A stretch of DNA of 6,123 nt from CAYHZL01 sp964361075 (GCA_964361075.1 CAYHZL010000202.1:1-6123), one strand, 5' to 3'. Shown: positions 1-5,878, counted from the first letter of the stretch. Notes: generated from the letters alone by a model not told the origin. A program made the numbers and translations.

Positions 1-21
1 AAAAGGGGGTTAGGCTGTAAG

Positions 22-51
22 TCCGCCGGCTTTTTGGCGGAGGGATTTTTT
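22..51 (+). terminator. Possible plus-strand intrinsic terminator at left edge
   Basis: A 6-bp stem, TCCGCC (22-27) against GGCGGA (36-41), encloses an 8-base loop; GGGA and six T's (46-51) follow on the plus strand. The order stem then T-run fits a plus-strand gene ending left of the window. Plus-strand stops at 11-13 and 18-20 lie just before the stem, but a third frame stays open through it to 55-57, so no gene end can be assigned. Read on the minus strand, the hairpin lies beyond the stop of the gene at 82-426 but has no T-run after it. It could equally be an interspersed GC-rich repeat. Confidence 0.35.
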
Positions 52-81
52 GAATAAACAATTACGCTGTGTGGTTAAAGA

Positions 82-426
82 TTATTTTTTATTACAAAAA
101 TCTGCGTCTATATTGCGCTGAGGAGTTACCTTTTTTTTTACAAATTCCACGATGAGCATCGCATCACCAATCGGATCAACACTCGGTGATTTAAAGTTTT
201 CATCAATGCGAGCTTCCAATCGAATTGCAGCTTGTCGCACCGGTTCCGGAATATTTTTATCCTGCGCCGCTCGCTGAATTACCACAAAAAAATTTGCAAA
301 GTCAGTGGAATAAAATTGTTGCAACGCAACTCCCGCCGCTCGGCGCGCGATGGTGCGTGTACGCCCCGGATTTTTATTCGGCTGAACACGGCGAAGTTCA
401 TTTTCAATTTGTAGTTGCCAATTCAT
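82..426 (-). CDS. Conserved-looking small protein of unknown function
   Basis: This 114-residue protein starts at ATG and ends at TAA. I cannot assign a function. It has no signal peptide and no membrane segment, so it is probably cytoplasmic. It is basic near the N-terminus, with the motif NPGRTRTIARRAAGVAL at residues 19-35, then two helical stretches (about 40-56 and 60-78, including PVRQAAIRLEARID) and a last helix at about 84-100 before a Lys/Asn-rich tail. From memory, short uncharacterised proteins with a 'GR-R--ARRAAG-AL' opening and a 'P--VR-AA--L' second half occur in several phyla; this is recall, not a search. It follows the DUF2851 gene by 54 bases on the same strand and may be the last gene of that operon. 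No Shine-Dalgarno-like sequence is visible, which is common in Bacteroidota. The helical periodicity and the position after a same-strand gene support a real gene; the overlapping plus-strand frames look like shadows. Confidence 0.75.
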   Translation of the reverse strand: MNWQLQIENELRRVQPNKNPGRTRTIARRAAGVALQQFYSTDFANFFVVIQRAAQDKNIPEPVRQAAIRLEARIDENFKSPSVDPIGDAMLIVEFVKKKVTPQRNIDADFCNKK

Positions 427-454
427 AGAGTATGTGAAAATTTAATTTAAACTT

Positions 455-477
455 GTCCCGAAGGGACTCCTTCGGAG
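455..477. repeat. Tandem mini-hairpin repeat (two units)
   Basis: Two perfect small hairpins abut: GTCCC-GAA-GGGAC (455-467) and CTCC-TTC-GGAG (467-477), sharing base 467. Both have three-base loops that are each other's complement. The element starts four bases after the stop of the DUF2851 gene and fills half of the spacer to the next gene. The minus strand beyond it has only a mixed A/T tract, not a clean T-run, so a classical terminator is unlikely. The design matches the larger array at 5760-5819. Confidence 0.7.
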
Positions 478-480
478 GAA

Positions 481-1956
481 TTATTTCTTCAACAAACATT
501 CATTGCACCGCTCTACAACACAATACCGTTTATATAAATGTAATACTCCTTGCTGCTGAAACGCGAATTGCATTTTCATTTTTCCTTTCAGTAATTGTTT
601 TTCCATTGTAACAAGAATTGAATTTGTCTCAAGCAACGGTAGTTCCCTTGCAATGTTCAGACCGTGTTCATGCACTTCGCGAACACCAAAGATGCGAGCA
701 TATAAAACTGCAATCGGTATTACCGTATTGACAAGCAGATCATACTTGCGTGCATCGCCAAGAAGAGAATGTTTGCGATGCGTTGCTTCGCTCAATGTAT
801 AATGATAATTCCAAAATACATCGCCGTCAAGTTCAAGAATGTGTAACAAACTTTCAATTTTATCTGAAGGAGAAGAATATTTTCCGTTGATACATGTAAT
901 GAGTTGCTTAAAAAGCTGCGCATATAAAATTTTATGCAGCAACCTGCTTGCCGCCGCTATTCGAATTGTCGGGAAGTTTGCCGGACGCGTGGGAGAAAAA
1001 TTCCATTCTGCGCGATGAAATGATGGAAATGATACTGTTGAAATATTTTTTATTGCTGTGTGTAATTGATGAATCTGCACTTTTGATTCTTGATCATTCA
1101 CTTCATCAATCGAAGGAAGTAATCCGGAAACTGTGAACAGCAACGCCTGCAATTCTTGCGAAGAATATTCTGCTTGTTTGTGTTGACGCAATTTTTGCAA
1201 TGATACTGTTTGCGCGAGTGTAACAAACTGCTCTCTGTTTTTTGAATACCCAAGCCCGTCCATCATCTGCTCATACAGCACTTGTTCCCACGCCAACACA
1301 CGTTTGAATAGATGTTGTTCAATTTCAGTGTTGGGTAAAGGAATCTCGTCCACATGTTCCGGGAATTCGTTGTAAGAAATCGATTGCTCTGCAACACCGG
1401 AATTTTGTTCGATCAATACTTCGCATACTCTTGCAAACATTTTCTCGGATTTTTCTTTCACACGCTCAACATACAATCGTCCGATCCATTCATTCAACAT
1501 TGCAATCGTAACATGATCATTGTTTTGAAAACACGGAATAGCCGAAGCGCGTGATGATACTTCATCGCGGGTAATGTGGTCGGAAATTTTTTCGAGAGGA
1601 GAAAACAAAAACGATTCAAGCACAAGTGTCGGTATGTCTCTCCCGCTTTCACTGTGCGTGCGCGGCACACTTGCATTCTTCTTCAACACAACATGCAAAA
1701 CAACTGAATTGTATTTCGGATCGTTATCGTGTGCATGTATTTCCCAATCAACTGCCGTGCGGTGAAATTCCACATCGCCGCGGTACGTTACGCTTCCAAT
1801 TTCGATAACAGCGTTGCGAAAATCGGGACCGCTCTCGCGATTCAATGTGCCGACATCGTGAATAATAACTGTGCGCCCATCCGTTGTTGTTAGTGCATCT
1901 GTGTTGAAATATGTATTGCTCCAGATGTGGCGAAGTTTATCTTCTGTAAGCCCCAT
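481..1956 (-). CDS. DUF2851 family protein
   Basis: This 491-residue protein has no signal peptide or membrane segment and is probably cytoplasmic. The N-terminal block matches the DUF2851 family as I know it from Bacteroidota and Chlorobi: LRHIW (8-12), ESGPDFRNA (41-49), GDVEFH (60-65) and DWEIHAHDNDPKY (70-82) leading to VVLHVV (85-90). The C-terminus carries the Cys cluster also typical of the family (C479, C484, C487). The biochemical role is not known. Asp45 followed by Glu63-x-His65, with His74 and His76, resembles a metal-dependent nuclease core, but that is inference. The protein is longer than the roughly 420-430 residues I recall for Bacteroidetes members. ATG at 1956 fits the family's N-terminus; upstream there is only a weak GGAAG nine bases away. 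The gene lies 39 bases downstream of pyrF on the same strand, so cotranscription is plausible. Confidence 0.9.
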   Translation of the reverse strand: MGLTEDKLRHIWSNTYFNTDALTTTDGRTVIIHDVGTLNRESGPDFRNAVIEIGSVTYRGDVEFHRTAVDWEIHAHDNDPKYNSVVLHVVLKKNASVPRTHSESGRDIPTLVLESFLFSPLEKISDHITRDEVSSRASAIPCFQNNDHVTIAMLNEWIGRLYVERVKEKSEKMFARVCEVLIEQNSGVAEQSISYNEFPEHVDEIPLPNTEIEQHLFKRVLAWEQVLYEQMMDGLGYSKNREQFVTLAQTVSLQKLRQHKQAEYSSQELQALLFTVSGLLPSIDEVNDQESKVQIHQLHTAIKNISTVSFPSFHRAEWNFSPTRPANFPTIRIAAASRLLHKILYAQLFKQLITCINGKYSSPSDKIESLLHILELDGDVFWNYHYTLSEATHRKHSLLGDARKYDLLVNTVIPIAVLYARIFGVREVHEHGLNIARELPLLETNSILVTMEKQLLKGKMKMQFAFQQQGVLHLYKRYCVVERCNECLLKK

Positions 1957-1963
1957 ACTATTT

Positions 1964-1994
1964 AACTTCCGAAAGTTTCAAAAGTCTAGAAAGT
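1964..1994. repeat. 9-base periodic tract with small palindrome
   Basis: Three consecutive 9-base units all end in AAAGT: tccgAAAGT (1968-1976), ttcaAAAGT (1977-1985) and ctagAAAGT (1986-1994). The first unit overlaps an imperfect palindrome, AACTT-ccga-AAGTT (1964-1977). Together they fill almost the entire 39-base spacer between pyrF and the DUF2851 gene. The minus strand has no T-run after the palindrome, so it does not look like a terminator. It may belong to an interspersed repeat family; a single window cannot show that. Confidence 0.55.
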
Positions 1995-1995
1995 G

Positions 1996-2820
1996 TTATT
2001 TGAAAAATTTTTTTCGGTAGATATTTATTTCGTTGCGTAATTTTTCGGCTTCTCGTCGCGCCGCTTCGGCAAAATCATTTCCGTTTGATGCATACAAAAT
2101 ACTTCTGCTCGCATTGATGATTGCATTAAATCCATTCTTATCGCAGCCATATTGAATAGTATTTTTTAAATCGCCGCCTTGCGCACCGATTCCGGGGATA
2201 AGCAATGGAACATTCGGCGCGAGTTTGCGCACAGATTTCATGTCCTGTGCTTTTGTTGCGCCGACAACAAAGCCAAGATTTTTTTTCGTATTCCATTTTA
2301 AAGATATGCGGATAACTTCTTCAAATACTCTTCGCGCACCAACTTTAAGATATTGAAAATTTTTTGCGCCTTCATTGGAAGTCAGTGCAAGCAAAAAGGC
2401 ACCTTTCTCTTCGGAAAAAAGAAACGGTGCAACAGAATCTTTTCCCATATACGGCGCAACAGTGATAGAATCAAATTCCATTTCATTCAAAATGGCATTT
2501 GCATAATACGATGATGAATTGCCAATGTCGCCGCGCTTTGCATCAGCAATGGTAATAATGTTCGATGGAATCAGGGCGCGTGTTTTTTCGATAATTGTCC
2601 AGCCATCTTTTCCCAACGCTTCATAGAATGCAAAATTGATTTTGTACGAACACGCAAAATCTTTTGTTGCTTCGATAATCTGTTTATTGAATTCCAATAC
2701 ACCGTTCTTCTTCGATTGAAGATGCACAGGAATTTTTTTTATGTCGGTATCGAGACCAACGCAGAGAAGGGAATCAGAGTTTTGTTGTACAGTTTGTAGT
2801 TTTGATAAAAATGTTGTCAT
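1996..2820 (-). CDS. pyrF: Orotidine-5'-phosphate decarboxylase, type 2
   Basis: This enzyme decarboxylates orotidine 5'-monophosphate to UMP, the last step of de novo pyrimidine synthesis, in the cytoplasm. The 274 residues form one TIM-barrel domain, and the length suits the longer type 2 group rather than the roughly 230-residue E. coli type. Visible motifs in order: CVGLDTD (20-26), SYKINFAFYEALG with Lys60 (58-70), the catalytic DxKxxD signature in DAKRGDIG (Asp93, Lys95, Asp98), VAPYMG (121-126), the phosphate-binding PGIGAQGGD (209-217) and INASRSI with Arg239 (235-241). All expected catalytic residues are present. The ATG at 2820 gives a normal N-terminus. No ribosome binding site is visible: a long hairpin (2829-2885) and six T's sit directly upstream, ending two bases before the ATG. 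It is followed after 39 bases by the DUF2851 gene. Confidence 0.96.
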   Translation of the reverse strand: MTTFLSKLQTVQQNSDSLLCVGLDTDIKKIPVHLQSKKNGVLEFNKQIIEATKDFACSYKINFAFYEALGKDGWTIIEKTRALIPSNIITIADAKRGDIGNSSSYYANAILNEMEFDSITVAPYMGKDSVAPFLFSEEKGAFLLALTSNEGAKNFQYLKVGARRVFEEVIRISLKWNTKKNLGFVVGATKAQDMKSVRKLAPNVPLLIPGIGAQGGDLKNTIQYGCDKNGFNAIINASRSILYASNGNDFAEAARREAEKLRNEINIYRKKFFK

Positions 2821-2822
2821 CG

Positions 2823-2886
2823 AAAAAATATGAAGGATGAACTATGAAGGATGAACCTTTCATAATTCATACTTCATCCTTCATAA
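2823..2886 (-). repeat. Heptad-phased long hairpin, terminator-like, before pyrF
   Basis: Eight consecutive 7-base units fill 2831-2886. The first four begin TGAA (tgaagga, tgaacta, tgaagga, tgaacct) and the next four begin TTCAT (ttcataa, ttcatac, ttcatcc, ttcataa). They fold into one hairpin, 2829-2855 against 2859-2885, with 24 of 27 positions paired, including 12 bp unbroken (2830-2841 with 2873-2884), and a 3-base loop. A 13-base direct repeat (2830-2842 and 2844-2856) lies inside one arm. On the minus strand the stem is followed by ATTTTTT (down to 2823) and then, after CG, the pyrF ATG. It could terminate the peptidase transcript, structure the pyrF leader, or be an inserted short repeat. 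Confidence 0.8.
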
Positions 2887-4959
2887 TTATTTTTTTAAAT
2901 AGTCAGCGAGCCACTCAAACACTGTAGTATGCCACAACTCAGAATTCAACGGCTTCAACACCCAATGCCCTTCATCCGGGAAGTAGAGCATTTTTGACGG
3001 AATACCTTTTCGCTGTAGTGTTGTGAACAGTTGGAATCCTTCTCCGACCGGCACGCGAAAATCCAGTTCGTTATGAATGATGAGCGTTGGCGTTTTAAAA
3101 TTCTGCGCGAATTTGTGCGGCGAAAATTTATCAAAGTCCGGCGCTTCCCACGGAATGCCATGTTCCCATTCATCAAACCATGTTTCTTCCGTTACGCCGT
3201 ACATCGAATAAAAATTATACACACCATCATGATTGATGATCGCCTTAAATTTATTCGTGTGTCCGTTCAGCCAGTTCATCATGTAGCCGCCGTAGCTTGC
3301 ACCAGCCGCCGCCATTTTTGTTGTATCGATATATGGAATTTTTTCCATGTACGCGAGACCATTCATCACATCAGTAAAAACTTTGCCGCCCCAGTCTTTT
3401 GAAATTTCATCGGTAAACTGCTGACCAAATCCTGTTGAGCCGCGCGGATTCGGCAACGCGAGCACGTATCCTTGTGCCGCCCACAATTGTTGATTCCAGC
3501 GATACGACCATGAATTTCCAAATGCACCTTGCGGTCCGCCATGCACCCAATAGACAAGCGGATATTTTTTCTTTCCGTAAAAGAACGGCGGCTTCACAAT
3601 CCACATTTGAACCGAATCATTTTTTGCGCCTTTGAACCAGACATATTCCGGTTCGCTGAATTCGATGTGAGAAAACATTTCATCGTTCACATGCGTAAGT
3701 TGTTTTGCATTTTTACCATCGCTTGTTGCTGTGTAGAGTTCAACCGGACGCGACATTGTTTGATGAGAAAAGAGAAGTAATTTCCCATCCGATGAAATGT
3801 TGGTATCGTGGTTTACTGCGTTGTCGTACACTTTTTTAATTGTTCCATCTATACTAATGGACCAGAGCGGAGTGTTTGCTTTTTCTTCTGCGGATATGTA
3901 CAGAGTTTTGCTGTCGCTCGCCCAGACGAATCCGTCAACATTGGTATCAAAATTAGGAGTGATGCTTTTTGTTTTTCCAGTGGCACCAGAAGCGCTCATT
4001 GCGCGATCATACAACATCAATTGCCAGCGATCAGCTTCAAATCCTGCGCGTGCTTGTGCGCGGTACGCGATAAATTTTCCATTCGGCGAGTATTGCGGAA
4101 AAACATCTGCCGCCATATTTGTTGTAATTTGTTTTCGTTCTCCGGTTTCAAGATTGACAGTATAAATATCGTGGTTCGTACTCCACGATTCTTCGTGAAC
4201 AGGAATTGGCGTTGCTGTGTACGCAATTTCTTTTCCATCTGGAGAAAAAGAAAAATCATCGCCGGTAGAAAATGTTGATGATGTCGGCACGGCATCACGG
4301 TCGCCGGGAGTAACATTGCGCGGATTTGTTCCATCTGCATTGATAACAAAAATGTGCTGTCGCTTATCATCTACCCAACTTGTCCAATGGCGGTAAAGAA
4401 GTTTTGTAAGAATGCGGGCTTGCACTTTGCTCTTGTCGCGTGCTTCTTGTTTTGCTTTGTTGAGCGAGTCGGCTATTGCAAACGGTCTATCGGAAAATTC
4501 CGGATAGACAGTTGAAACAAATCCGATTTTTTTTCCATCCGGCGACCAGATTGCACCGCTTGCTTCAGTGGAAATAGTGGTGAGTTGTTTCGTCTCGCCG
4601 GTTGCTACATTCAATACATACATTTGAACACTGCCGTCGCGGTTCGATTCAAACAAAATTTGTGTTCCATCGGGTGACCAGCGCGGGTGGCGATCATGCT
4701 TCGGTGAATTTGTCAGTTGCTTTGCTTCTCCACCGGAACTTGGTACGAGCCAAATATCAGTGTTCGTTTTATTTGCCGCTTTATCCACCACACCGACAAC
4801 ATACGCAACTGTTTTTCCATCCGGTGAAAGTTGCGGTTCACTTACGCGCTGAATGTTGAACATATCTTCAAGCTGCAACGGACGTTTGGTTTGTGACAGT
4901 GCAAAATGAAAAGTAAAAAGGAAAAAGAAAAAAGGAAAAAAGATTCGTGTGATTTTCAT
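2887..4959 (-). CDS. Exported S9 family serine peptidase (DPP5/acylaminoacyl-peptidase-like)
   Basis: A 690-residue prolyl-oligopeptidase-family (S9) enzyme, predicted to cleave short peptides outside the cytoplasm, probably in the periplasm. Residues 1-22 form a Sec signal peptide: KITR, then a strikingly Phe-rich core (7-20), with likely cleavage near ALS-Q. A WD40-like/TolB-type beta-propeller follows; seven SPDG-style motifs begin at residues 45, 95, 139, 239, 291, 347 and 389, which suits seven blades. The C-terminal alpha/beta-hydrolase domain (about 455-690) shows HGGPQG (473-478), the nucleophile motif GASYGGY with Ser555, Asp633 in NELDF, and His665 in DEGHWV, so the triad is complete. 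Length and triad spacing suit S9C enzymes such as dipeptidyl peptidase 5; exact substrate preference cannot be read here. AGGAG five bases before the ATG supports the start. The gene sits alone between repeat-bearing spacers. A role in peptide scavenging is inferred. Confidence 0.93.
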   Translation of the reverse strand: MKITRIFFPFFFFLFTFHFALSQTKRPLQLEDMFNIQRVSEPQLSPDGKTVAYVVGVVDKAANKTNTDIWLVPSSGGEAKQLTNSPKHDRHPRWSPDGTQILFESNRDGSVQMYVLNVATGETKQLTTISTEASGAIWSPDGKKIGFVSTVYPEFSDRPFAIADSLNKAKQEARDKSKVQARILTKLLYRHWTSWVDDKRQHIFVINADGTNPRNVTPGDRDAVPTSSTFSTGDDFSFSPDGKEIAYTATPIPVHEESWSTNHDIYTVNLETGERKQITTNMAADVFPQYSPNGKFIAYRAQARAGFEADRWQLMLYDRAMSASGATGKTKSITPNFDTNVDGFVWASDSKTLYISAEEKANTPLWSISIDGTIKKVYDNAVNHDTNISSDGKLLLFSHQTMSRPVELYTATSDGKNAKQLTHVNDEMFSHIEFSEPEYVWFKGAKNDSVQMWIVKPPFFYGKKKYPLVYWVHGGPQGAFGNSWSYRWNQQLWAAQGYVLALPNPRGSTGFGQQFTDEISKDWGGKVFTDVMNGLAYMEKIPYIDTTKMAAAGASYGGYMMNWLNGHTNKFKAIINHDGVYNFYSMYGVTEETWFDEWEHGIPWEAPDFDKFSPHKFAQNFKTPTLIIHNELDFRVPVGEGFQLFTTLQRKGIPSKMLYFPDEGHWVLKPLNSELWHTTVFEWLADYLKK

Positions 4960-4964
4960 ATTGA

Positions 4965-4969
4965 CTCCT
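4965..4969 (-). promoter_or_regulatory. Shine-Dalgarno site of the S9 peptidase gene
   Basis: AGGAG on the minus strand stands five bases before the ATG at 4959. It is the only clear Shine-Dalgarno sequence I see in the window and it fixes the start at the signal peptide. Confidence 0.75.
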
Positions 4970-4988
4970 ATAGTAATAATAACGCCGG

Positions 4989-5009
4989 GTCACTAAGACG
5001 CGGAGAAAA
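4989..5009. repeat. Possible interspersed repeat fragment (ACTAAGACGCGGAGA type)
   Basis: This part of the 210-base gap between dcd and the peptidase gene has the wording of the 'CGCAAAGACGCAAAG'-like degenerate repeats I recall from spacers of many environmental genomes. Only one copy is present here, so the call rests on recall. The rest of the gap from 5010 to 5085 is purine-rich and AT-rich; I see no gene in it, and no convincing promoter for the peptidase gene. Confidence 0.3.
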
Positions 5010-5086
5010 TGTTATTGTCTCTTAAAGAATATTTTGTGAAGCAAAGTAACGTAAAAAGAGGAGAGAGGCAAAAAATAAAAACATTC

Positions 5087-5163
5087 ACCACGGAAAAGAC
5101 AGAAATTCACGGATAAAATTTAACCTGTGAATTTTCTGTGCTTCTTCAGTGAAAATCTGTGGT
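5087..5163. repeat. CACGGA/CTGTG imperfect inverted repeat
   Basis: ACCAC (5087-5091) pairs with GTGGT (5159-5163), and ACAGAAATTCAC (5099-5110) pairs with GTGAATTTTCTGT (5127-5139) with one bulged T. The right arm is also internally periodic: CTGTG at 5125, CTGTG at 5136, CAGTG at 5147 and CTGTG at 5157, spaced 11, 11 and 10 bases. The element ends seven bases before the dcd stop codon, so it lies at the 3' end of the dcd message. No T-run follows the stem on the minus strand (only the A/T-rich TTTTTATTTT further on), so it is not a standard terminator. Similar CACGGAA/TTCTGTG wording is familiar from interspersed repeats in environmental genomes. Confidence 0.6.
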
Positions 5164-5169
5164 TCGTTT

Positions 5170-5709
5170 TTATTTCTTAAAATTTTTCCACATCATGCTT
5201 TCCACCGGTTTAATTGTGCGTCCGTTGTACTTTGCATTTTTCTTTTTATTGTAGAGCGTTTCAACTTCACCTTCGACAACAAAATAAATTAATTGACCAA
5301 TCGGCATGCCGGCATAGACACGCACCGGCTGACGCACGGATATTTCGAGCGTCCACGTATTGCAGAAACCAACATCGCCTTTTCCGGCTGTTGCGTGAAT
5401 ATCAATTCCTAATCTGCCGATAGAACTTTTGCCTTCAAGAAACGGAACATGTGCATGCGTTTCGGTGTATTCTTCCGTAACACCGAGATACAATTTGCTC
5501 GGCACGAGTATGATTCCATCCTTTGGAATTTCAAAATGTCGCACTTTGTTGTGTATCTTCGCATCGAGAATTTCATCTTCGTACATTGCAAAATATTTGC
5601 AGAGATGCACATCATAACTGTTTGAACCGAGATATTTGCGATTAAACGGCTTCACTAAGATAGTGCCGCGTTTCATTTCCTCAAGAATTTTTTTATCGGA
5701 CAGAATCAT
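5170..5709 (-). CDS. dcd: dCTP deaminase
   Basis: This 179-residue trimeric-dUTPase-fold enzyme deaminates dCTP to dUTP (releasing ammonia), feeding dUMP and then dTMP synthesis in the cytoplasm. The whole chain matches the family: MILSDKKILEE start, GSNSYDVHL (28-36), YLGVTEEYTETHAHVPFLEGKSS wording spread over 74-96, IDIHATAG (102-109), TLEI (120-123), GMPIGQL (134-140) and a VESMMWKN C-terminus. By alignment in my head with E. coli Dcd, the key residues are Ser95 (S111), Arg99 (R115) and the general base Glu122 (E138); all are present. Lys94 stands where E. coli has Arg110. The stretch HATAG is closer to bifunctional dCTP deaminase/dUTPases than E. coli HVTAH, so a bifunctional enzyme producing dUMP directly is possible but unproven. 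No Shine-Dalgarno is visible before the ATG. A structured repeat array lies 51-110 bases upstream. Confidence 0.96.
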   Translation of the reverse strand: MILSDKKILEEMKRGTILVKPFNRKYLGSNSYDVHLCKYFAMYEDEILDAKIHNKVRHFEIPKDGIILVPSKLYLGVTEEYTETHAHVPFLEGKSSIGRLGIDIHATAGKGDVGFCNTWTLEISVRQPVRVYAGMPIGQLIYFVVEGEVETLYNKKKNAKYNGRTIKPVESMMWKNFKK

Positions 5710-5736
5710 AAAAATTTTATAGTTATTAGGTTATTG

Positions 5737-5765
5737 ATGATAGTTTTTTATCCCGAATGTCCCAA
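5737..5765 (-). promoter_or_regulatory. Possible sigma70-like promoter of dcd
   Basis: On the minus strand TTGGGA (5765-5760, four of six to TTGACA) and TATCAT (5742-5737, five of six to TATAAT) are separated by 17 bases, and the ATG follows 27 bases after the -10. The -35 box would lie inside the right-most hairpin of the upstream repeat array. Bacteroidota often use a different promoter consensus, so this is a weak guess. Confidence 0.25.
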
Positions 5766-5819
5766 AGGGATGGCTTCGCCAGATCGGTTACCGATCACGA
5801 AGTGATGGCTTCGCTCACT
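5760..5819. repeat. Array of tandem mini-hairpins upstream of dcd
   Basis: At least four hairpins stand end to end: TCCC-AAA-GGGA (5760-5770), TGGC-TTC-GCCA (5771-5781), GATCGG-TTA-CCGATC (5782-5796) and ATCAC-GAA-GTGAT (5794-5806). A further AGTGA/TCACT pairing (5801-5805 with 5815-5819) enclosing GGC-TTC-GCT competes with the last one. Nearly all loops are three bases, often GAA or its complement TTC. The third and fourth hairpins share ATC (5794-5796), so they cannot both form fully. The array sits between the terminator of the upstream gene and dcd, outside any reading frame I can support. It uses the same design as 455-477. Confidence 0.75.
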
Positions 5820-5848
5820 GGAAGGAATATACTTGAATTTCGAAGAAT

Positions 5849-5878
5849 AAAAAAGCCCCGTTATAGTGAACGAGGCTT
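5849..5878 (-). terminator. Intrinsic terminator of the T9SS-sorted protein gene
   Basis: On the minus strand AAGCCTCGTT (5878-5869) pairs over all 10 positions (one T-G wobble) with AACGGGGCTT (5862-5853) around a 6-base loop, and a run of six T's (5854-5849) ends the stem. It lies 25 bases after the TAG stop of the gene at the right edge, so it separates that transcript from dcd. Confidence 0.92.

Noticed and set aside
1..57. End of a plus-strand gene reading through to TAA at 55-57
   Set aside because: Only 18 codons are visible, they run through a hairpin, and nothing in them is recognisable; too little to call.
225..428. Plus-strand frames of 60-67 residues opposite the small gene at 82-426
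   Set aside because: The minus-strand frame has a coherent helical protein and fits the direction of all other genes; the plus-strand products do not look like a protein family.
2831..2886. CRISPR array
   Set aside because: The units are 7 bases, with no unique spacers between them and an inverted second half.
3031..3402. 123-residue plus-strand open frame
   Set aside because: Antisense to the catalytic domain of the peptidase, including the triad region; a shadow frame.
3808..4278. 156-residue plus-strand open frame, the longest on that strand
   Set aside because: It lies wholly opposite the propeller region of the S9 peptidase, whose frame shows clear family motifs throughout. The plus-strand product is Cys/Phe/Arg-rich with no domain-like pattern.
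4017..4370. 117-residue minus-strand frame
   Set aside because: Same strand as the peptidase but a different frame, fully inside it; composition is not protein-like.
5710..5830. Known riboswitch upstream of dcd
   Set aside because: The hairpins do not match any riboswitch core I can recognise, and the same hairpin design appears after an unrelated gene at 455-477.
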